A stretch of DNA of 8,630 nucleotides from Promethearchaeota archaeon (GTDB taxonomy: Archaea > Asgardarchaeota > Lokiarchaeia > Sigynarchaeales > SOKP01). Position numbers and translations under genes: made by a program. The notes beneath the pieces are model-generated. The model ran no database searches and was not told the DNA's origin. It saw only the letters and a program-made list of their open reading frames with translations. Shown here one piece after another: positions 1 to 5,130 of this stretch. The stretch spans positions 1 through 8,630 of the forward strand of contig JAHPYY010000105.1 in the NCBI GenBank assembly GCA_019058515.1. Reading direction: 5' to 3'. Every line of letters starts with the position of its first letter. The stretch's first letter is position 1.

Positions 1-255
1 AGCTGTCAAAAAAGTTGGGAGAAAAAAAATAGAAATGTAACGATTTCTCTGACGTTTTCTATTGCTAACGACAAGTAGGTAGTAATGTAATTAATGTCAA
101 TAAATTGCTGATAGGGTGACATTTTTGAATTACTGATCACAGGTTTTTTACAATTATTTAATTAAAGATGGTTTGAAACCCGATATCTTGGTTAAATTAA
201 TCGTAAAATAGCTTAAGAAAAAAAATTGATATAATTTAAGAGTGAGTCAATAGAA
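1..255. other. Left-edge intergenic region without a supported gene
   Basis: No convincing gene is visible here. Two short open frames enter from the left edge and stop at 30-32 and 38-40; either could be the tail of an upstream gene, but too little remains to choose. The rest is AT-rich with scattered stops in all frames. A small odd palindrome, GGTTTGAAACC, lies at 170-180. The last 40 bases probably hold the promoter of the hydrolase gene that starts at 256. Confidence 0.5.
222..240 (+). promoter_or_regulatory. Weak TATA-like element before the alpha/beta hydrolase
   Basis: An A-rich run followed by TTGATATAATTTAAG lies 15 to 35 bases before the ATG at 256. In archaea a TATA box sits about 27 bases before the transcript start, so this placement would give a leaderless or nearly leaderless mRNA. 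The absence of a Shine-Dalgarno sequence before this ATG is consistent. The match is loose in such AT-rich DNA. Confidence 0.3.
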
Positions 256-1065
256 ATGCCATATTTTGATAACGAAGGAGTTAAAATATATTTTGAAATT
301 ATAGGAGAAGGACCACCTGTGATAATGATTCATGGGTTTGCCTCAAACATCCAAGGTAATTGGAAAGATAGCAACTGGGTAGATGTTCTGAAGGATGATT
401 ATCAATTGATACTTGTGGATTGTCGTGGACACGGAAAAAGTGATAAGCCTAAAGATGCTGCTCAGTATGGAGAAAAGATAAACGATGATATTGTTAAATT
501 ACTTGGTCATTTATCAATTAAGAAGGCTAATTTTTTCGGATATTCTATGGGGACAAGAATTGCTACAGATATTTTACTTGAGAATCAAGAGCTTTTTATA
601 AGTGCGATTATGGGAGGATTCCCACTCCATTATTCCAAAAAAAGAACAAAATTTATTGGTAAAGTAATGATGAAAAAATGGATTAAGGGTTTAAAAAAAG
701 CAGATCTTAATGATGTAAAAAATAAAAGTGCTTTACGATTCCGAAAAGTAGTATCAACTTATGCGGATTCTACCTCCCAGGATCTTGAAGCGTTAATATA
801 TGTTTTGGAGGGAGATATTCAACGTCCCGATGGTATAATCCCAACTGATCCCAAAAGGAAGGAAGCTCTTAAAAAAATCCATGTGCCAGTTCTGACCGTT
901 TTTGGATCTAAGGATTCTTTGGCAAAAGATAAATCAGTCTTAGCTCAATTAGTACCAGGTTCTTGTCACGTCCAAATCGAAGGAAAAGACCATATCACTG
1001 TTGTCAGTGATCCCAGATTTCACATAGTAGTTAAAGCTTTTTTAGATTACATAAACAAGAATTAA
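256..1065 (+). CDS. Alpha/beta hydrolase fold protein
   Basis: This 269-residue protein has the length and motif order of a typical single-domain alpha/beta hydrolase. The oxyanion-hole motif His26-Gly27 follows strand 3. The strand-4 region contains D55-C-R-G-H-G-K-S-D, common in lactonase, esterase and haloperoxidase-like members. The nucleophile elbow is G95-Y-S97-M-G99. Asp220 in FGSKD and His246 in GKDH complete a plausible triad. Residues 125-190 form a lysine-rich helical cap, which usually sets substrate choice. No signal peptide or membrane segment is visible, so it should be cytosolic. The ATG at 256 is preceded by an in-frame TAG at 250-252 and has no Shine-Dalgarno sequence. It appears monocistronic. 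The family hydrolyses esters, lactones, C-C bonds or halides, and the substrate cannot be read from the sequence. Confidence 0.93.
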   Translation: MPYFDNEGVKIYFEIIGEGPPVIMIHGFASNIQGNWKDSNWVDVLKDDYQLILVDCRGHGKSDKPKDAAQYGEKINDDIVKLLGHLSIKKANFFGYSMGTRIATDILLENQELFISAIMGGFPLHYSKKRTKFIGKVMMKKWIKGLKKADLNDVKNKSALRFRKVVSTYADSTSQDLEALIYVLEGDIQRPDGIIPTDPKRKEALKKIHVPVLTVFGSKDSLAKDKSVLAQLVPGSCHVQIEGKDHITVVSDPRFHIVVKAFLDYINKN

Positions 1066-1118
1066 CTAGATAAATATCTCCTATCAGATGCAAGCTGAAA
1101 ATATTTTGTTTAAGAAAT

Positions 1119-1140
1119 GTTCTATCCTTCTTTTTTAATT
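1119..1140 (+). terminator. Possible T-rich terminator after the hydrolase gene
   Basis: A pyrimidine-rich tract with a six-T run lies about 55 bases after the stop codon, without a strong hairpin. Archaeal termination often needs only such T-tracts. A second nine-T run occurs at 1237-1245. A short AGATA-AA-TATCT palindrome (1068-1079) directly follows the stop codon. Between these and the next promoter, the 1066-1264 interval holds nothing else I can support. Confidence 0.35.
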
Positions 1141-1264
1141 TCAAACACAATAACTTTACATATGACCTTACATTGTGCTTAGTTTTTCTCTAATGCGAGT
1201 GAAGGTATATTTCCAATATTTATTTTAACATTGTAGTTTTTTTTTCAGAGATCAAATAGATATA

Positions 1265-1280
1265 TTTAGGCGTGCCTAAA
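1265..1280. promoter_or_regulatory. Palindromic operator candidate, DtxR/MDR1-like
   Basis: TTTAGGC-GT-GCCTAAA is a perfect 7+7 inverted repeat with a 2-base centre. Its core, TTAGG-N4-CCTAA, has the same half-sites and spacing as the central part of the DtxR iron-box consensus. That consensus is also used by archaeal metal-dependent DtxR relatives such as MDR1. The palindrome ends three bases before the TATA box at 1284, so a bound protein would cover the BRE and block TFB. The palindrome is read directly; the regulator family is inferred. Confidence 0.55.
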
Positions 1281-1281
1281 A

Positions 1282-1293
1282 GATTTATATATT
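1282..1293 (+). promoter_or_regulatory. TATA box of the ketopantoate-reductase-like gene
   Basis: GATTTATATATT is one of the best archaeal TATA boxes in the window. A transcript start 25 to 28 bases downstream falls near 1313-1316, leaving a leader of about 15 bases that contains the purine-rich GAAAGAG (1314-1320). Confidence 0.6.
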
Positions 1294-1330
1294 CTAAAAA
1301 CTTACATGATCTTGAAAGAGAAAATTTTTG

Positions 1331-2269
1331 GTGAGATCAATAAAAATTTTAATTTACGGCGCTGGTATAATCGGAAATATAATTGCGTTTAAACTAAAAA
1401 ACGCAGGTAAAGACGTGAAAATTCTAGCGAGGGGGAAGAAGCTTGAAAATATTAGAAAAAACGGTATTCGCATAAGAGACGAAATTGGCCACGAAGATTA
1501 TCAGGTAGATATTGATCCCGTTGAGGAGTTGAAACCCGACGACTATTACGATATTGTGCTCGTAATAATGCAGTGTCAACAAGTACAAACTATATTGCCT
1601 ATTTTGAAAAAGAACTCAAAAATTCCCATGTTTGTGTTTATAGGAAACAATGTTCGCGGTGCTAAAATCTATAGAGAATATTTAGACGAAGATAAAATAC
1701 TCTTAGGATTTGGCTTAACTGGAGGTTACTGGGACAAGGATATCGTAATTTCTGGATATTTAGATCAAGTAAAGCTTTGTATCGGAGAACTTGATGGAAC
1801 AGAAAGCAATCGATTAAAAAAGATAAAAAGTGAGTTTGAAGAGGTGGACATTGAAGTCGAAATAAGAGAAAATATCGATGCGTGGTTGAAATGTCACGCA
1901 GGATTAATAAGTCCTCTAGCATTATCTTACTATGCTTTAGAAAAGGACCAGAGGGGTGAACAAGGAGTATTAAAAACGCTTGATACAACTGTCGAGGCGT
2001 TACGTGAAAACATTAAAGCTTTAAAAGACATAAACATTCCAATCCTACCCAAAAAGTTTAATACATTGAGTTTCATACCGAAATTTTTAATAAAAAGAAA
2101 ATTTCAAAAGATGTACACTTCTGATGTTGGTAGAATCTTCCTCAGAGGACACGCAAATGCCGCGCAAACGGAAATGATGACTCTAGCGCATGATTTTCGG
2201 GAATTTGTAAAAGATTCGAAGGTCAACATGTACGCTAACAATAAACTTTTCGAACTGACTGAAGCGTGA
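1331..2269 (+). CDS. Ketopantoate reductase family (PanE/ApbA-like) NAD(P)-dependent enzyme
   Basis: This protein is about 312 residues, normal for the 2-dehydropantoate 2-reductase family. It has a Rossmann N-terminus with G10-A-G-I-I-G15 after a hydrophobic beta strand. The mid-domain IGNNVRG (from about residue 104) corresponds to the family's N-G-x-G loop. The C-terminal helical domain opens with AWLK187-x-H189, then SPLAL and later QTE281M. Canonical PanE has K-x3-N-x3-N here; this protein lacks both asparagines and matches a divergent family branch with W-L-K-x-H. It may therefore reduce another 2-oxo acid rather than make pantoate for CoA. No ATG is available: the frame opens after a TGA at 1313-1315, and only TTG 1328 or GTG 1331 can start it. 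I prefer GTG, 10 bases after GAAAGAG and giving a standard N-terminus. It is expressed alone, against a convergent operon. Confidence 0.88.
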   Translation: MRSIKILIYGAGIIGNIIAFKLKNAGKDVKILARGKKLENIRKNGIRIRDEIGHEDYQVDIDPVEELKPDDYYDIVLVIMQCQQVQTILPILKKNSKIPMFVFIGNNVRGAKIYREYLDEDKILLGFGLTGGYWDKDIVISGYLDQVKLCIGELDGTESNRLKKIKSEFEEVDIEVEIRENIDAWLKCHAGLISPLALSYYALEKDQRGEQGVLKTLDTTVEALRENIKALKDINIPILPKKFNTLSFIPKFLIKRKFQKMYTSDVGRIFLRGHANAAQTEMMTLAHDFREFVKDSKVNMYANNKLFELTEA

Positions 2270-2279
2270 ATGATGGAAA

Positions 2280-2330
2280 AAAAGAAAAAATAGATAGTTA
2301 TAGGATTCTTTTCGAATCCGATTTATTTTT
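2280..2330. terminator. Bidirectional hairpin terminator between convergent genes
   Basis: GGATTC-TTTTC-GAATCC (2303-2319) is a perfect 6-bp stem with a 5-base loop. On the plus strand it is followed by ATTTATTTTTTATTTC. On the minus strand it is followed by a T-rich tract from the A-rich 2280-2296. Both convergent transcripts thus meet a hairpin plus T-tract in a 60-base gap. Confidence 0.65.
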
Positions 2331-3130
2331 TATTTCTTAATTTTTTTGAAGTATACAAACACCACAACGATTGCTGCTCCCGCGCATATCCCTATTATTG
2401 AAAGAATAGTGACAATTAAGCTTATCTCCGATGGGAGAAACAGCACTCCTTCCCAGCTATTTGATTCTTCCACAATAGCATTACACAATTCCTCAGTCGG
2501 TGCTACGCTTGCTCCTCCACCTGTAGGTCCTCCACCTGTACCTCCAGTTACTATACCTTTACTTGAAACAACCGATTCGTGTACCATAGTACCTCCCGTG
2601 TTTTTAATATCGCTATAGGCTAAAGTATAGAATGCAATTTCTGCTCCACTAACAATTTGCGTTTTCCCAAGTATTTTAATGCCAACGCATATAGCCGATA
2701 CAACTACTCCACTCTTATAGGCGTTATTGATTAGTTCGTGTGCGATTGAATATCGATATAACGTTTGCCAATGTCCACCACTTGGTATGAAAATGCAATC
2801 GTAATCATCATACATCGAGGGGTTTATATCCGAAATCTTTAAATCAACGGTAATGTCTCTTTGGGGTTTGTTACGGCAAGAATCTACATCCTCCCCGACT
2901 CCAGCAGTGGTTACTGTCCATCCCTGAGATTCCATTATCTCCTTAAAATCGAAATATGTATCTCCAACGCCGTTCGCTGCGATAACTAAAGCGTTCTTAT
3001 TTTGATTTGGAACCCCTTTACTAATATCATAGGAGTTAGCAAAATTGCTAAAAGAAAACATAAAGATTGCGAAAAGAAACAAGTATATCAGCAATTTAGG
3101 GTTATTATAACAATTTTTCAATTGATTCAC
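2330..3130 (-). CDS. Secreted, membrane-anchored DJ-1/PfpI-like protein
   Basis: This 266-residue protein has a signal peptide (about 12-32), a DJ-1/PfpI (class I glutamine amidotransferase-like) domain (about 46-222), and a C-terminal membrane segment (about 236-261) followed by KKIKK. That layout puts the domain outside the cell. Supporting motifs are the opening strand NALVIAANG, FIPSGGH at 114-120, and the nucleophile elbow SAIC148VG. Relatives include chaperones, deglycases, glyoxalase III and peptidases. PfpI enzymes have His right after the Cys; here it is Val149. No Glu stands clearly where DJ-1 has Glu18, and Asp57 is nearest, so catalysis is uncertain. A glycine-rich stretch (196-206) sits where DJ-1 has its TSRGPGT loop. 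The start is GTG at 3130, 7 bases after the upstream stop; the next in-frame ATG would destroy the signal peptide. It is the second gene of an operon with the metallo-beta-lactamase gene upstream. Confidence 0.85.
   Translation of the reverse strand: MNQLKNCYNNPKLLIYLFLFAIFMFSFSNFANSYDISKGVPNQNKNALVIAANGVGDTYFDFKEIMESQGWTVTTAGVGEDVDSCRNKPQRDITVDLKISDINPSMYDDYDCIFIPSGGHWQTLYRYSIAHELINNAYKSGVVVSAICVGIKILGKTQIVSGAEIAFYTLAYSDIKNTGGTMVHESVVSSKGIVTGGTGGGPTGGGASVAPTEELCNAIVEESNSWEGVLFLPSEISLIVTILSIIGICAGAAIVVVFVYFKKIKK
2513..2540. repeat. Two 13-base direct repeats, period 15, in the DJ-1-like gene
   Basis: TCCTCCACCTGTA occurs at 2513-2525 and again at 2528-2540. On the coding minus strand each copy encodes Thr-Gly-Gly-Gly, with a proline codon between them. 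The near-identity at nucleotide level, rare in this AT-rich window, points to a recent slippage or duplication that lengthened the glycine-rich loop. Confidence 0.8.
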
Positions 3131-3137
3131 CGAATTC

Positions 3138-3938
3138 TTATTTTTCTGGACAAATTATCAAAGGATCGCTCTGAAAAAATCCACTATTGAGATGCACATA
3201 CATTCCAGGAAATCTTGATTCTACTTGGCTTTTCCACTCGTTAAGTATTTGATATTGATGGTGATATGGGATCACATACTTCGGTTCGAAGATTTCTATA
3301 GCATCTAACGATCCTTCAGGTCCCATGTTCGAGCACGCCATTCCTACGGGAAGGCAGGCAACATCAATCGTGCCTACGTAAGATTCGTATTCTTCTATGC
3401 ACCCAGAATCTCCACAGTGTAAAATCCGTAAACCATTAACCGTTAGAATGTAACCACACCACTTTTCTTCTTTTGGATGGGTGTCCGTAGATATCGAATA
3501 AGCGGGAATCGCTTCGTACGAAAATCCCGCTGCTTCTCCAGTGTCCCCGGGTTCTACGCCTATGACATCATATAAATTGATGTATTCTTCGCAAGATTTT
3601 GGACCAATAAATATGGTTGAGTCTTGTTTTATGAGATCAATAGAATCGGGATCGTAGTGATCGTCGTGGGGATGCGTAATAAAGATAACATTGGCAGGTT
3701 TTTCTTGATACTCATCAGGAACTTCGTACGCGTCAATGTAAATTCTTTTGTCGTTTGCTTCGATCACGATGCAGGACATACTTTTTCCGGTCTTTGTTTG
3801 CATTAAATAAATTTTTACATGATTGGGATCGTTTATCGGGTTGTTAAGATACATAATTCCTAGTGTAATAGGAATTACGGTTACTACCACTACTATGATG
3901 CATACTACAATTAAAAAGATTTTTTTTGAAATTTCCAT
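3138..3938 (-). CDS. Membrane-anchored metallo-beta-lactamase-fold hydrolase, UlaG-like
   Basis: This 266-residue protein starts with MEISKK and a transmembrane helix (about 7-30), so the catalytic domain should lie outside the cell. The domain carries the metal motif H89-P-H91-D-D93-H94 in THPHDDHYDP. A loop AYSISTDTH154PKEEKWCGY matches the UlaG/UPF0173-type loop that follows an 'AYN' strand and supplies a metal ligand. Asp177 in LHCGDSG is the bridging aspartate, and His226 or His227 in IPYHHQY is the last ligand. All expected ligands are present, so it is probably an active di-metal hydrolase. UlaG-like enzymes act on lactones, cyclic phosphodiesters and other esters; the substrate is unknown. 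The ATG at 3938 is clear, but no Shine-Dalgarno sequence precedes it. The DJ-1-like gene follows after 7 bases, so both are very likely on one mRNA and on the same side of the membrane. Confidence 0.9.
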   Translation of the reverse strand: MEISKKIFLIVVCIIVVVVTVIPITLGIMYLNNPINDPNHVKIYLMQTKTGKSMSCIVIEANDKRIYIDAYEVPDEYQEKPANVIFITHPHDDHYDPDSIDLIKQDSTIFIGPKSCEEYINLYDVIGVEPGDTGEAAGFSYEAIPAYSISTDTHPKEEKWCGYILTVNGLRILHCGDSGCIEEYESYVGTIDVACLPVGMACSNMGPEGSLDAIEIFEPKYVIPYHHQYQILNEWKSQVESRFPGMYVHLNSGFFQSDPLIICPEK

Positions 3939-3951
3939 TATTATTTACAGC

Positions 3952-3971
3952 TTCACTTTTGAAATAGTGAA
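3952..3971. promoter_or_regulatory. Inverted repeat before the membrane-anchored MBL gene
   Basis: TTCACT-N8-AGTGAA is a perfect 6+6 inverted repeat 14 bases upstream of the minus-strand ATG at 3938. It could be an operator over the transcript start or a hairpin in the leader. The arms are short, so chance is possible. Confidence 0.35.
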
Positions 3972-3984
3972 TAAGTAACATTAG

Positions 3985-4043
3985 CAAAATCGTTTTATTA
4001 GCATTTTTTTGATTTAAAAATCGATTTTCGACAAAATCGTTAA
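3985..4043 (-). terminator. AT-rich hairpin and repeated CAAAATCGTT motif between two MBL genes
   Basis: CGATTTT-CGAC-AAAATCG (4022-4039) forms a 7-bp stem with a 4-base loop. Read on the minus strand it is followed by ATTTTTAAAT, a plausible terminator for the 4951-4064 gene. The same segment also holds a perfect 12-bp palindrome AAAATCGATTTT (4017-4028) and two identical decamers CAAAATCGTT at 3985-3994 and 4032-4041. The repeats could instead be regulator sites for the downstream operon, whose promoter must lie in this 125-base gap. Confidence 0.45.
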
Positions 4044-4063
4044 TTTAAAATTAAAAAGAATAG

Positions 4064-4951
4064 TTATTTTATGAATCCAGCAGCTTTTAAACAATCAATA
4101 TTTTGGACAATGGTCCATTCTAGGCCCGCAATAGTTTCTTTAGTAAATAATTCTGAATTTGGAATTAAATTTGTTAAAAATTTCTCAGATACATAGAGTG
4201 GATCTGGATTTTCGTTATACCACTCAATCAACCCATTTTTCGCCTTAAAGTATAAATCCTCCGCATCCATTATGATAGTAGTTGCATCTTCTCCAGTATA
4301 TACGCCAAAGTGGGAAAACGCAATGGATTCAATTTCGTCTTTCATATTTCTTAGCTTTTTGTACGAGTTCAATAAGGATTCTTCGTTAAAATGCGGACCA
4401 TATAACACCGGGGAAAAAGTATTAAAATCAATCATATCTATTATCGCATCTCCGACAAAGATTGATTTATTAACTTTATCGAATAAGGCTACGGAATCTT
4501 GAGTGTGTCCGAATAATTCTATAACTTCCAACTCAAACCCATCCAAATTTAACATATCTCCTTCCTTTACAAAGGAAATCTCTTCGAGTGGATCAACAAT
4601 ATAGCCAAAATACTCATTCATTTCCTCGGGATGTTCCAGGATTTCCTTTGCATTTTGGTGGGCTATAATTTCTATGGGATATTCTTTCATTAACTTTTTT
4701 AAGCGTGGTACTGCTTGATAATGATCCCAATGTGCGTGAGAAAGAACAATCTTTTGTATAGGAAAAAGATCTAAATTTTTGAGTTTTTTAACGAGCTTTC
4801 TTGCTGATAGAATCTCACCTACATCGTACATTAATCTTGATTCGTTATTTTCAAGAAGATAAAGCGCAAGAGTTCCCTTTAACTTAAAAAATTCGGCGTC
4901 AATTAAATAGGAATTATCATTTAATTTTCCTTCCGTTTTTATATGAGTCAA
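4064..4951 (-). CDS. Metallo-beta-lactamase-fold hydrolase, glyoxalase II-like, cytosolic
   Basis: This 295-residue soluble protein has the complete metal-site set: H72-A-H74-W-D76-H77 in LSHAHWDHY, His149 in LFGHTQDS, Asp168 in FVGDAI, and His214 in FSHFG. The GHTQDSVAL strand and order resemble the glyoxalase II and SoxH-type branch. The C-terminal helical extension (about 225-295) often shapes the substrate pocket in that branch. Possible substrates include thioesters such as acyl-glutathione analogues or CoA esters, but none can be fixed from sequence. There is no signal peptide. The only workable start is TTG at 4951: an in-frame TGA lies three codons upstream, and the first ATG (residue 41) would remove strands of the fold. 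The gap to the next minus-strand gene is 125 bases with a hairpin, so it is probably a separate unit from the operon. It is divergent from the M28 gene. Confidence 0.9.
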   Translation of the reverse strand: MTHIKTEGKLNDNSYLIDAEFFKLKGTLALYLLENNESRLMYDVGEILSARKLVKKLKNLDLFPIQKIVLSHAHWDHYQAVPRLKKLMKEYPIEIIAHQNAKEILEHPEEMNEYFGYIVDPLEEISFVKEGDMLNLDGFELEVIELFGHTQDSVALFDKVNKSIFVGDAIIDMIDFNTFSPVLYGPHFNEESLLNSYKKLRNMKDEIESIAFSHFGVYTGEDATTIIMDAEDLYFKAKNGLIEWYNENPDPLYVSEKFLTNLIPNSELFTKETIAGLEWTIVQNIDCLKAAGFIK

Positions 4952-4978
4952 AATATTTCACATCGTCATAATATTTTG
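4949..4978. promoter_or_regulatory. 9-bp inverted repeat enclosing the TTG start codon of the MBL gene
   Basis: CAAAATATT-N12-AATATTTTG is a perfect 9+9 inverted repeat. On the minus strand the last three bases of the second arm are the TTG start codon (4951-4949). The predicted transcript start also falls in or beside it, so it could be an autoregulatory operator or an RNA hairpin that hides the start codon. Confidence 0.5.
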
Positions 4979-4993
4979 TATTTAGCTAATTTA

Positions 4994-5006
4994 GTTTATT
5001 TAAAGC
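4994..5006 (-). promoter_or_regulatory. TATA-like box of the minus-strand MBL gene
   Basis: On the minus strand this reads GCTTTAAATAAAC. A start about 27 bases downstream falls near 4973, leaving a leader of about 20 bases before the TTG at 4951. It is one half of a divergent promoter region (4952-5130). Confidence 0.45.
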
Positions 5007-5067
5007 ATGTTAAAAGCTTAATTATTGTTATTCTCTTCGAAATTTAACCTTATAAAGGATATCGACA

Positions 5068-5080
5068 CATTATATATTAA
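5068..5080 (+). promoter_or_regulatory. TATA box of the M28 peptidase gene
   Basis: CATTATATATTAA is a good TATA match. It predicts a transcript start near 5100 and a leader of about 30 bases. A second candidate, CCTTATAAAG, lies at 5048-5057. Confidence 0.5.
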
Positions 5081-5087
5081 AAAATTG

Positions 5088-5101
5088 TCTTTCAAGAAAG
5101 A
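5088..5101. promoter_or_regulatory. Palindrome at the predicted transcript start of the M28 gene
   Basis: TCTTTC-AA-GAAAGA is a perfect 6+6 palindrome. It lies just downstream of the TATA box and over the predicted start site, a common place for archaeal repressor operators. Confidence 0.45.
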
Positions 5102-5130
5102 TCTAAAACTAAATATAAGGCGTGAATTTT

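Noticed and set aside
1..40. Possible C-terminal tail of a gene entering from the left
   Set aside because: Two different frames stay open from the edge (to stops at 30-32 and 38-40), both lysine-rich, and there is too little sequence to choose or recognise either.
170..180. GGTTTGAAACC palindrome
   Set aside because: Only 5-bp arms, about 75 bases from the start codon, with no clear promoter next to it.
1088..1138. Micro-ORF of 16 codons between the first two genes
   Set aside because: No ribosome site or promoter; such short frames are expected by chance in this AT-rich gap.
1066..1264. Search for an ncRNA or riboswitch in the gap after the hydrolase
   Set aside because: Only short palindromes and T-tracts are visible; no conserved aptamer or stable multi-stem fold could be recognised by eye.
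1662..1988. Minus-strand open frame of 108 codons inside the ketopantoate-reductase-like gene
   Set aside because: It is antisense to a well-supported gene, has no recognisable domain and is rich in Leu, Phe and His as expected for a shadow frame.
2346..2618. Plus-strand open frame with a proline-rich end
   Set aside because: Antisense to the DJ-1-like gene; its Pro-Pro runs are only the complement of the Gly codons.
3002..3190. Plus-strand 62-codon open frame across the operon junction
   Set aside because: It overlaps two convincing minus-strand genes and has no promoter, ribosome site or domain.
3624..4502. Two short plus-strand open frames (3624-3806 and 4272-4502)
   Set aside because: Both are antisense shadows of metallo-beta-lactamase genes with intact active sites.
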